A stretch of DNA of 11,808 nt. Source: Candidatus Curtissbacteria bacterium RIFCSPHIGHO2_01_FULL_41_11 (GTDB lineage: Bacteria > Patescibacteriota > Microgenomatia > Curtissbacterales > GWA2-41-24). The stretch is taken from positions 6,133-17,940 of the forward strand of contig MFAZ01000018.1 of NCBI GenBank assembly GCA_001776335.1, in the 5' to 3' direction. The notes beneath the pieces were generated by a model. It did not search any database. It had not been told where the DNA came from and was given only the letters and a program-made list of their open reading frames with translations. Shown piece after piece: positions 1 to 5,362 of this stretch. Position 1 is the stretch's first letter; every line of letters starts with the position of its first letter. Made by a program: the position numbers and the translations under genes.

Positions 1-2
1 GG

Positions 3-62
3 CAAGCGAAAGTTAAAGTAGAAACGAAAGCAAAAGCAATAAAGGCAAAGAAAAAGATTTAA
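3..62 (+). CDS. rpsF: C-terminal tail of ribosomal protein bS6 (partial, inferred)
   Basis: An open frame enters from the left edge and ends at TAA 60-62. The 19 visible residues are almost only Lys, Ala, Val and Glu, which is a low-complexity basic tail. Sequence alone cannot identify it. The call rests on position: rpsF-ssb-rpsR is one of the most conserved bacterial gene orders, and ssb and rpsR follow directly. Lys/Ala-rich C-terminal extensions on bS6 are common in many bacteria. bS6 is a small-subunit protein that binds 16S rRNA together with bS18, encoded two genes downstream. The bS6 fold itself lies outside the window, so the assignment is inference. Confidence 0.6.
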   Translation, partial: QAKVKVETKAKAIKAKKKI

Positions 63-133
63 GATTTATGAAATACAATTTAAGAATGGGGAGATAATCT
101 AAGGTGGGATCAAGAGCCTCTTTGAATATCAGC

Positions 134-152
134 AATTTGACTGCGTCAAATT
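134..152 (+). other. Small perfect hairpin in the ssb leader
   Basis: AATTTGAC (134-141) and GTCAAATT (145-152) are perfect reverse complements around the 3-nt loop TGC, giving an 8-bp stem. No T-run follows, so it does not look like an intrinsic terminator. It lies 20 bases before the ssb Shine-Dalgarno sequence, inside the region that resembles the ssb start. A role in translational control or mRNA processing of the rpsF-ssb-rpsR message is possible but unproven. Confidence 0.4.
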
Positions 153-171
153 CTCATATTAAGCTTCGGCT

Positions 172-178
172 GGAGAGG
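172..178 (+). promoter_or_regulatory. Ribosome binding site of ssb
   Basis: GGAGAGG is followed by a 7-base spacer and then ATG 186. It is one of only two strong Shine-Dalgarno sequences in the window and fixes the ssb start at 186 rather than at the look-alike GTG at 104. Confidence 0.7.
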
Positions 179-185
179 AAAGTTT

Positions 186-713
186 ATGGGTTCACGCGCC
201 TCGCTTAATAAAGTACTTCTTATTGGTAATCTCACACGAGATCCGGAGTTGCGATACACACCTTCGGGTGCTGCTGTCTGTTCTTTCGGTCTTGCGACAA
301 ACAGGACTTATGTTGCTTCGGATGGTACCAAAAAGGAAGAAGCGGAGTTTATCAAAATCGTCTCGTGGAACAAGCTTGCAGAACTTTGCTCTCAACTTCT
401 GACAAAAGGAAGAAAGGTATATGTCGAGGGAAGGCTGCAAACGAGAAGCTGGGAAACGCCAGACGGGCAGAACAGGCAGACTACGGAAGTAGTTATTGAC
501 GACATGAGAATTTTGGATTCCAGACGAGAGGTTTATGGTGAGGAATATGAGGCAGCGCCGCCGGTGAAACCTGCTGAGGAGACGCCTGCTGAAGCGGATT
601 TGAAAGGCGGAGGGGATAAAAAACCTAAGCCTGCAGCAAAAACAAAAGAGAAAGAGGAAGCTGTACCGGAAGCAGCAAAAGAAGAGATAGACCTTGAAGA
701 TTTGCCATTTTGA
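186..713 (+). CDS. ssb: Single-stranded DNA-binding protein SSB
   Basis: SSB coats single-stranded DNA in replication, repair and recombination and recruits partner proteins through its C-terminal tip. The 175-residue protein has an OB fold at about residues 5-111, with the family signature LNKVLLIGNLTRDPELRYTP at 7-26 and GRKVYVEGRLQTRSW at 75-89. A disordered linker rich in Pro, Ala, Glu and Lys (about 120-165) leads to an acidic tip ending DLEDLPF, the standard partner-docking peptide. Length is typical of bacterial SSB. The start at 186 is supported by GGAGAGG seven bases upstream and by the family's usual N-terminus. It sits between the presumed rpsF tail and rpsR, the standard ribosomal operon that couples SSB supply to growth. 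A partial look-alike of its own start lies upstream at 104. Confidence 0.97.
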   Translation: MGSRASLNKVLLIGNLTRDPELRYTPSGAAVCSFGLATNRTYVASDGTKKEEAEFIKIVSWNKLAELCSQLLTKGRKVYVEGRLQTRSWETPDGQNRQTTEVVIDDMRILDSRREVYGEEYEAAPPVKPAEETPAEADLKGGGDKKPKPAAKTKEKEEAVPEAAKEEIDLEDLPF

Positions 714-715
714 TG

Positions 716-741
716 AACTATAAACTATAAACTATAAACTT
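716..741 (+). repeat. Heptad tandem repeat before rpsR (AACTATA type)
   Basis: Three perfect tandem copies of AACTATA (716-722, 723-729, 730-736) are followed by the partial copy AACTT (737-741). The array fills most of the gap between ssb and rpsR and leaves 8 bases before the rpsR ATG. No Shine-Dalgarno sequence is visible. It shares the 7-bp period, but not the unit sequence, with four other intergenic arrays in this window. Confidence 0.8.
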
Positions 742-749
742 TAACAAAG

Positions 750-977
750 ATGCCAAGACCAACAATCAGATTGGGAAGAGCGAAACATTGCCCTTTGTGT
801 AAGGGCGATATTGCTGTAGATTATAAAGAGGTAGTTTTGCTGCGTAAATATCTTTCGGAAAGAGGTAAGATACTTGGGCGGGCAAAAACCGGAATTTGCG
901 CAAGGCACCAGAGACAAGTTACAAAAGGAATCAAAAGAGCAAGATATATGGCCCTTTTGCCTTTTAGCCAGACATAA
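750..977 (+). CDS. rpsR: Small ribosomal subunit protein bS18
   Basis: bS18 binds the platform of the 30S subunit together with bS6. The 75-residue product carries the family core: DYKEVVLLRKYLSERGKIL at 24-42, then the TGxCxRHQRQxxxxIKRAR pattern at 47-64 and the ALLPF ending. It keeps a full potential zinc site (C14, C17, C50, H53), so it is the Cys-rich 'C+' form of S18. Length is normal. The gene lies 36 bp after ssb in the expected rpsF-ssb-rpsR order. The ATG has no obvious Shine-Dalgarno sequence; an AACTATA heptad array precedes it, so translation may depend on coupling or a non-SD mechanism. Confidence 0.97.
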   Translation: MPRPTIRLGRAKHCPLCKGDIAVDYKEVVLLRKYLSERGKILGRAKTGICARHQRQVTKGIKRARYMALLPFSQT

Positions 978-979
978 TA

Positions 980-1049
980 TCAATTTTCAATTATTAATTT
1001 TCAATTTTCATTGAATTTTTAATGATTAATTTTTAAATTTTAATTTAAG
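980..1049 (+). repeat. Degenerate heptad-phased AT-rich spacer (TCAATTT type)
   Basis: The 72-bp gap between rpsR and ctp can be written as ten consecutive 7-base units ending exactly at the ctp ATG: TCAATTT, TCAATTA, TTAATTT, TCAATTT, TCATTGA, ATTTTTA, ATGATTA, ATTTTTA, AATTTTA, ATTTAAG. The first five are clear variants of one unit and the rest are AT-rich. A weak hairpin TTCAAT-TTTC-ATTGAA followed by five T lies inside and could act as a poor terminator. No Shine-Dalgarno sequence is present before the ATG. The unit recurs at 9905-9932. Confidence 0.65.
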
Positions 1050-2294
1050 ATGCCCATACTTAGTAAAAGAAACGATCAGAATCCCAGGTCTTCAGGAATT
1101 TTTTCTTTTTTCATCCAGTTTTTAGTAGTTGGGATAATCTTCTTTTTGATCGGTTTTGCTGTTGGCCAAAAAAAGGTAGAGATTATCGGAAATGGCGTAG
1201 TTCCCAAGTTAACCGTTCAAAATACAACCCCCCAGAATACAACAGTTGATTTTTCCCTGATGTGGGAGGTTTTGGATGCCATACCTCAAAAGTATATTGA
1301 TAAAAGTGCAATTGACGGAAACAAACTTTTATACGGAGCAATTTCGGGGATGGTTCGTTCTTTGGGGGATCCATATACAGCCTTTTTGGATCCTAAACAA
1401 AACGAAGCGATCAAAAGCGAACTTGCTGGTGTTTATGAGGGTGTTGGAATCCAGATTGGATTCAATAAAGATAAAAGGCTGGTTGTTATTGCACCGCTTT
1501 CCGGTACTCCGGCACAAAGAATTGGTCTGAGACCAAAGGACTTGATTTTAAAAATTGGAGACAGGGAAACGTTCGATCTGACTTTGCCGGAGGCGGTTGA
1601 TCTTATTCGAGGAAAGGCCGGAACGAAAGTTAAATTGCAGATGCAACACGAAGGGGAAGACAAGCCCTTTGACGTGGAGGTAGAAAGAGCAAAGATTACG
1701 GTAAAAAGTGTGGAAGTAGATTACAAGGATGTCGATTCAAAAAAAGTAGCGGTGATGAAAATTTCAAGATTCGGAGATACAACGGACAGTGAATGGGACC
1801 AGGCAGTAAGAGAAGTTAAGGGCGCAAATGTTGCCGCAATAGTAGTTGACATGCGAAATAATCCGGGGGGATTACTTTCATCGAGCATTCATATTGCAAG
1901 CGAATTTACCGGCGGTGTCATCGTGAAACAGCAGGATTCGGCAGGCAGAGTGGCGTCTCTTTCTTCCGACCACCAGGGAGTTTTTAGTAAAATACCCATG
2001 GACGTTTTGGTGAACGGAGGAAGCGCATCGGCAGCGGAAATTTTCGCCGGCGCGATGCAAGATCACAGGCGGGGTGAGATTGTCGGAGAAAAAACCTTTG
2101 GTAAGGGCACTGTGCAGGAACCCTTAGATTTAGCGGGCGGGTCGAGTCTACATGTTACTGTTGCCAAGTGGCTGACTCCAAATGGGCACTCCATTAATGG
2201 TTCGGGAATTAATCCGGATGTAACCATCGAAGCACCTGATGTTAACAGTGAAGAAGATCCCCAGCTGGAAAAAGCCCTGGAAATTCTGAAATGA
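1050..2294 (+). CDS. Membrane-anchored C-terminal processing protease (S41 family, Ctp/Prc-like)
   Basis: S41 peptidases trim or degrade envelope proteins from their C-termini using a Ser-Lys dyad. The 414-residue protein has an N-terminal membrane anchor (about 16-40), which places the rest outside the membrane. A PDZ domain (about 126-200, GVGIQI...PLSGTPAQRIGLRPKDLI) is followed by the protease core from about 215. Core motifs are VVDMRNNPGGLL (265-276), GGSASAAEI (323-331) and GEKTFGKGTVQ (346-356). By spacing to E. coli Prc and Bacillus CtpB, S327 is the nucleophile, K352 the general base and Q356 the third conserved residue. All are present, so it should be active. Length fits CtpA/CtpB. 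Its stop overlaps the htrA start as ATGA (2291-2294), which implies translational coupling of two envelope proteases. Confidence 0.95.
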   Translation: MPILSKRNDQNPRSSGIFSFFIQFLVVGIIFFLIGFAVGQKKVEIIGNGVVPKLTVQNTTPQNTTVDFSLMWEVLDAIPQKYIDKSAIDGNKLLYGAISGMVRSLGDPYTAFLDPKQNEAIKSELAGVYEGVGIQIGFNKDKRLVVIAPLSGTPAQRIGLRPKDLILKIGDRETFDLTLPEAVDLIRGKAGTKVKLQMQHEGEDKPFDVEVERAKITVKSVEVDYKDVDSKKVAVMKISRFGDTTDSEWDQAVREVKGANVAAIVVDMRNNPGGLLSSSIHIASEFTGGVIVKQQDSAGRVASLSSDHQGVFSKIPMDVLVNGGSASAAEIFAGAMQDHRRGEIVGEKTFGKGTVQEPLDLAGGSSLHVTVAKWLTPNGHSINGSGINPDVTIEAPDVNSEEDPQLEKALEILK

Positions 2295-3418
2295 AAATAT
2301 TTTCTGACTTTAAGGTGAAAGCCATAAGTGTTCTTTTGATTATAGTTGCGCTCTGGATAATTAGCGTTGTTGCCGCACTGCAATTTTTGGGTAAATTGCC
2401 AGCAGGTGGCACAATTGACAGAATTTCTGAAAAACAAAGAATCGTGGATGAGGAGTCTGACGTTATTGATGTTGTTGAACGCGTTTCCCCTTCGGTTGTT
2501 TCGATTGCTATTGAAAACAGACAGATTTTTGATCCTTTTGGATTTGGTCAAGAAAGCGGAAGTAAGGAATCCGGAATCGGGACCGGCTTTGTGGTTTCAG
2601 GGGAGGGTTTGATTTTAACAAATAAACATGTCGTTTCGGATAGAAGTGAAAAGTATATAGCAATTTTGAAAGGTTCTGATGGATCGGAAAAGAAATATGA
2701 CGTCAAGAAAATAGATCTTGATCCTTTTAACGATCTGGCGCTTGTGCAGATTGATGAGCGCGATTTGACGCCATTGGAACTTGGAGACTCTGACCATTTG
2801 AAAGTTGGCCAGAGAGTAATTGCCATTGGGAACGCTCTGGGCAGATTTGAAAATACAGTGACGACCGGAGTTGTTTCCGGTTTGGGCAGGGGTGTGGCAC
2901 CTATAGATCCGACGACCGGGATTGCAGAAAGGCTGGATGATTTGATTCAGACTGATGCGGCGATTAATCCGGGTAATTCGGGTGGGCCCTTGGTTAATTC
3001 GGGCGGACAGGTAATTGGGATAAATAGTGCGGTTGCCAATGCTCAAAACATTGGTTTTGCAATAAAGATTAATATCGCAAAGCAACTTATCGAAGACTTC
3101 CAGAAATCGGGCGGAAAAATCACCAGGCCTCAACTTGGAGTCCGTTATACTCATGTTTCGCGCGATGTGGCTATTTTGAACAGCGTGCCGGAAGGGGAAT
3201 ATGTCCGGGAGGTTGTCAAGGGTTCGGCTGCGGATTCCGCCGGAGTTAAGGTCGGGGATATAATTACAAACCTGGATGATCAGAAGTTAACCGATGAGAA
3301 TAGTCTTGCCAAAGTAATCAGGAGCAAGAAAGTCGGGGACCAGCTGAAAGTCAGAGTCTGGCGCGACGGAAAAACAATTGACCTTGTGGCAACTCTTTTG
3401 GAAGCGAGTACGGAGTAG
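2291..3418 (+). CDS. HtrA/DegP-type serine protease with one PDZ domain
   Basis: HtrA proteases degrade or refold damaged envelope proteins. The 375-residue protein starts with a membrane anchor (about 9-32), followed by a trypsin-like domain (about 55-265) and a single C-terminal PDZ domain (about 280-370). The catalytic triad is complete: H113 in TNKHVVSD, D148 in DPFNDLALV and S230 in NPGNSGGPL. The architecture matches DegS and the one-PDZ HtrA proteins of Gram-positive bacteria and CPR, rather than two-PDZ DegP. It overlaps the upstream ctp gene by four bases (ATGA) and is probably translated with it. The pair likely forms an extracytoplasmic quality-control module. Its stop codon lies inside a hairpin (3415-3436). 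Confidence 0.95.
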   Translation: MKIFSDFKVKAISVLLIIVALWIISVVAALQFLGKLPAGGTIDRISEKQRIVDEESDVIDVVERVSPSVVSIAIENRQIFDPFGFGQESGSKESGIGTGFVVSGEGLILTNKHVVSDRSEKYIAILKGSDGSEKKYDVKKIDLDPFNDLALVQIDERDLTPLELGDSDHLKVGQRVIAIGNALGRFENTVTTGVVSGLGRGVAPIDPTTGIAERLDDLIQTDAAINPGNSGGPLVNSGGQVIGINSAVANAQNIGFAIKINIAKQLIEDFQKSGGKITRPQLGVRYTHVSRDVAILNSVPEGEYVREVVKGSAADSAGVKVGDIITNLDDQKLTDENSLAKVIRSKKVGDQLKVRVWRDGKTIDLVATLLEASTE

Positions 3419-3436
3419 AAAACTTGAGTTTTCTGC
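3415..3436. other. Hairpin at the htrA stop codon
   Basis: AGAAAAC (3417-3423) pairs with GTTTTCT (3428-3434) around TTGA; flanking G-C and T-G pairs extend it to nine pairs. The TAG stop of htrA is within the stem. It is in the gap between two convergent genes and may slow or end transcription from either side, but no free T-run follows on either strand, so it is not a textbook intrinsic terminator. Confidence 0.45.
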
Positions 3437-3468
3437 GGTGCTCGTTCTGCATTGCAGAACTGCGCGCC
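3437..3468. other. Second hairpin between convergent htrA and dedA
   Basis: GTTCTGC (3444-3450) and GCAGAAC (3454-3460) form a perfect 7-bp stem around ATT. Outer bases GGTGC (3437-3441) and GCGCC (3464-3468) add five more pairs, one of them G-T, with a small internal loop between. It is GC-rich compared with other spacers here. Position at a convergent gene junction suggests a bidirectional transcription barrier, or an intergenic palindromic repeat. No T-tract follows on either strand. Confidence 0.45.
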
Positions 3469-3475
3469 TAAGCTA

Positions 3476-3967
3476 CTAGAATGTATTAAGGAATTTGGAC
3501 AGGAGTTCGTAAAAAAATTTTCCCGCGAAAAAATAAATATTTGCCCAGATTATGGCGGCAAATGCCGTATACAGCCAAAAGGTTTTGTAGCTTACCTGAA
3601 ATAGACCTGCAGCAAACGGGGTTGCGGTTCGCAGTCCCGGGATCAAGCGGCCGATTATGATTGCAGCTCCTCCGTATTTCTCAAACCACTTCTCGACCTT
3701 CTTAATTTTTTCTGGAGTGAATTTGATATATTTTCCGTATTTGAGAAGAAGTTTGTGGCCAAATTTTTTAGACAGTGTAAAAAGAATTGTTGAGCCGATT
3801 AAGGTCGCGACTGCAACTGTTATGACTGTTAGAAAATAATTGGAATTGGGGAGAGCTGCAGTTGCTGCAATAAATAAATCCCCGGGAATCGGGATTGGAA
3901 TTCCGGACTCTTCGACGAGCAGAATTAGAAAAAGGCCAAAATAAGAATATTTTTCAATTAGATCCAT
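3476..3967 (-). CDS. DedA-family (VTT domain) inner-membrane protein
   Basis: DedA/VTT proteins are polytopic membrane proteins. Some members move undecaprenyl phosphate or phospholipids across the membrane, and many need the proton motive force. The 163-residue protein has the expected pattern: the re-entrant start EESGIPIPIPGD (19-30, with D30 where many members have Glu), hydrophobic segments at about 45-65, and the second signature GRLIPGLRTATPFAAG (106-121) with the family's conserved R107, P110, R113 and G121. Two further hydrophobic stretches complete it. It is shorter than E. coli DedA proteins (about 200-220), but compact members of this size exist. It is transcribed alone, divergent from the gene at 4043 and convergent with htrA. 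The substrate cannot be told from sequence. Confidence 0.9.
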   Translation of the reverse strand: MDLIEKYSYFGLFLILLVEESGIPIPIPGDLFIAATAALPNSNYFLTVITVAVATLIGSTILFTLSKKFGHKLLLKYGKYIKFTPEKIKKVEKWFEKYGGAAIIIGRLIPGLRTATPFAAGLFQVSYKTFWLYTAFAAIIWANIYFFAGKFFYELLSKFLNTF

Positions 3968-3974
3968 TTTCTAA

Positions 3975-3980
3975 ATCATA
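3975..3980 (-). promoter_or_regulatory. Possible -10 element of the DedA gene
   Basis: Read on the minus strand, TATGAT lies 7 bases before the ATG at 3967, so transcription would begin at or within a base or two of the start codon. No good -35 is visible; T-rich sequence lies at the right distance. No Shine-Dalgarno sequence fits between, which would be consistent with a leaderless message. Confidence 0.3.
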
Positions 3981-4004
3981 CTAAATATGGGGTTTTAAAA
4001 AAAA

Positions 4005-4034
4005 TTGTTTTTTCACGGAGTTTGGGTATATCAT
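4005..4034 (+). promoter_or_regulatory. Possible promoter of the orphan gene at 4043
   Basis: TTGTTT (4005-4010) and TATCAT (4029-4034) are separated by 18 bases. The expected start of transcription falls at about 4041-4043, on the ATG itself, and no Shine-Dalgarno sequence is present. The message may therefore be leaderless. The same TATCAT hexamer is the -10 of the stronger candidate promoter at 9895-9922. Confidence 0.35.
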
Positions 4035-4042
4035 ACGTATAG

Positions 4043-4375
4043 ATGTCAAAAGAGATTCCGCACCAAATCGTTTCCGGTTTAGAGAGGTTTGTAACGGAAG
4101 CGGTTTCCAGGGCTGATGATGTGCCTGAACAACTAATTGCGCACTATCAAGATCTATTTGTCTTTGTTGCAGTTTCCGTAGCAATTTTAGGTGCAGCGAT
4201 GCCAATCGTTTCTTATAAGAGTGCGGTAAGTAGGGCTATTGAGGACGCAGAACAAAAGCAAAGGCTGGATGAGGCAATCGAAGCCCAGTTAAATCGTGAA
4301 ACAACTTCTATTGAGGATGAAAGATTATGGATGGATATCTTAGCGAGAGATGCTATTGAAACCGTTGTTCGTTAG
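4043..4375 (+). CDS. Orphan single-pass membrane protein, function unknown
   Basis: I do not recognise this 110-residue protein. It has a polar, mildly acidic N-terminal part (1-36), one clear transmembrane segment at about 38-57 (FVFVAVSVAILGAAMPIV), and a charged C-terminal half (58-110) rich in Glu, Ala, Arg and Gln that probably forms a helix or short coiled coil (AIEDAEQKQRLDEAIEAQLN). There is no signal peptidase site, Cys motif or catalytic pattern. It stands alone between the divergent DedA gene and the convergent prfA, and its TAG stop overlaps the prfA stop by three bases. A -10-like TATCAT eight bases upstream supports transcription. Being a real gene is likely given sensible composition and context, but it could be lineage-specific. 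Confidence 0.7.
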   Translation: MSKEIPHQIVSGLERFVTEAVSRADDVPEQLIAHYQDLFVFVAVSVAILGAAMPIVSYKSAVSRAIEDAEQKQRLDEAIEAQLNRETTSIEDERLWMDILARDAIETVVR

Positions 4376-5310
4376 TCCATTCTTGACTCTGTTAATACCT
4401 GAATAATTTTTTCTAAATTTCCATCCATTATTCCTTCGATATCATGAAATGATTTATTAATCCTGTGGTCTGTTAACCTATCCTGCGGAAAATTGTAGGT
4501 GCGGATTTTTTCGCTGCGGTCTCCTGTTCCGAGTTGAGCAGATCTGGCACCGCCAATTTGTCGCAGCCTTTTTTCTTCTTCCACTTGGTAAAGCTTTGCC
4601 CTTAAGATTTGCATGGCAATTTCGCGGTTTTGGGCTTGGAATCTTTCGGTTTGAGCTTTGACGACAATACCGGTTGGGATATGTTTGAGGCGAACTGCCG
4701 TTGATACTTTGTTGACGTTTTGACCCCCGTGACCGCCCGAGCGGAAAGCTTCAAATTCAATCTCGCCGGGGTTAATGATAACTTCTGTCGGTGAAACTTC
4801 CGGTAAAACAGCGACAGTTGCGGTTGAGGTGTGAATACGGCCAGAGCTTTCCGTTTTAGGAACACGCTGCACTCTGTGGACTCCGGATTCGAATTTTAAT
4901 TTGTCGTAAACTTTTGGCCCAGTGATTTTTAAAATGACTTCTTTAATATTGCCTATGCCGCCCTCGTTTCTATCAATTTCTTCGATCTTCCAATTTTGGT
5001 TGGTGGCATATTTTGTATACATGCGAAGCAGGTCGGAAGCAAAAAGTCCGGCTTCATCTCCGCCTGCTGCTGCACGGATTTCAAGAATGACGTTGTTACC
5101 GTCATTGCGAGGAGTCGAAGACGACGAAGCAATCTCAACATTAGATTGCTTCGCTTCGCTCGCAATGACAAGAGATGCTTTTTGCTCTTCGAGTTGTTTT
5201 ATCTCCTCAGCTGCAAGATCTGCCACAGAAGGGTCGGAAGCGGCTAAATTTTTTGCTTCTTCAATCTTGGTGTTTAGTTCGTCTATTTGTTTTTGCAGAT
5301 AATCGTTCAT
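4372..5310 (-). CDS. prfA: Peptide chain release factor RF1, N-terminally short, with a repeat insertion
   Basis: RF1 reads UAA and UAG stop codons and triggers peptide release. The 312-residue protein has the universal GGQ loop (GGHGGQNVNK) and the RF1-type PxT codon-reading motif, here PKT in QRVPKTESSGRIHTSTATVAV; RF2 would have SPF. The TGGDEA-like element appears as AAGGDEAGLF (81-90). Two features are unusual. Domain 1 is much shorter than the usual 95-100 residues: about 47 native residues precede residues 48-70, which are encoded exactly by a 69-bp palindromic repeat element (5101-5169). The upstream frame is closed by a stop 24 bases before the ATG (TGA at 5337-5335), so the missing helices are not recovered by another start. 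The catalytic and decoding domains look intact. It follows rpmE with a 52-bp gap; rpmE-prfA linkage is widespread. No prmC is adjacent. Confidence 0.93.
   Translation of the reverse strand: MNDYLQKQIDELNTKIEEAKNLAASDPSVADLAAEEIKQLEEQKASLVIASEAKQSNVEIASSSSTPRNDGNNVILEIRAAAGGDEAGLFASDLLRMYTKYATNQNWKIEEIDRNEGGIGNIKEVILKITGPKVYDKLKFESGVHRVQRVPKTESSGRIHTSTATVAVLPEVSPTEVIINPGEIEFEAFRSGGHGGQNVNKVSTAVRLKHIPTGIVVKAQTERFQAQNREIAMQILRAKLYQVEEEKRLRQIGGARSAQLGTGDRSEKIRTYNFPQDRLTDHRINKSFHDIEGIMDGNLEKIIQVLTESRMD
5101..5169. repeat. 69-bp imperfect palindromic repeat element inside prfA
   Basis: Outer arms GTCATTGCGAG (5101-5111) and CTCGCAATGAC (5159-5169) are perfect reverse complements. CGAAG (5116-5120) pairs with CTTCG (5154-5158), and CGAAGCAATCT (5125-5135) pairs with AGATTGCTTCG (5143-5153) around a 7-nt loop. 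The result is a long stem of 27 pairs with two 4-nt bulges on one arm. The element is 69 bp, a multiple of three, and is read without stops as prfA residues 48-70 (V-I-A-S-E-A-K-Q-S and so on to P-R-N-D). From memory, palindromes with GTCATTGCGAG and GAAGCAATCT arms are dispersed in many bacterial genomes; in-frame genic insertion resembles the Rickettsia palindromic elements. A single copy is visible here. Confidence 0.85.
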
Positions 5311-5316
5311 AATAAA

Positions 5317-5351
5317 GTATTTAGTATTCAGTATTCAGTATAAAGTATGGG
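5317..5351. repeat. Heptad array between rpmE and prfA (GTAnnnn type)
   Basis: Five consecutive 7-base units all begin with GTA on the plus strand: GTATTTA, GTATTCA, GTATTCA, GTATAAA, GTATGGG. They fill most of the 52-bp gap upstream of prfA, and on the prfA strand they read as repeated ATAC boxes. The same GTA-phased architecture appears upstream of hisS at 8926-8967. No Shine-Dalgarno sequence is present before the prfA ATG. Confidence 0.75.
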
Positions 5352-5362
5352 GAAGGAAGTAT

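Larger units (their letters stand above)
104..208 (+). other. Upstream short ORF resembling a partial copy of the ssb start
   Basis: A GTG-started frame of 34 codons ends at TAA 206-208 and overlaps the first bases of ssb in another frame. Its first eight codons read V-G-S-R-A-S-L-N, matching the M-G-S-R-A-S-L-N start of SSB. After a 4-codon gap it reads I-S-N-L-T against I-G-N-L-T of SSB. Within the first block the seven base differences are all synonymous or exchange one start codon for another (for example AGA/CGC, TTG/CTT). A GGGGAG at 88-93 lies 10 bases before the GTG and could serve as a Shine-Dalgarno sequence. It may be a decayed partial duplication of the ssb 5' end, or a translated leader. 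After about codon 14 the resemblance ends. Confidence 0.45.

Noticed and set aside
2063..3154. Long minus-strand open frames opposite ctp and htrA (162 and 179 codons)
   Set aside because: They lie antisense to two clearly conserved protease genes, have no recognisable domain or ribosome binding site, and their composition is that expected of a shadow frame.
4602..5302. Open frames on both strands overlapping prfA
   Set aside because: RF1 motifs fix the true frame. The others exist because the palindromic element and its surroundings are open in several frames.
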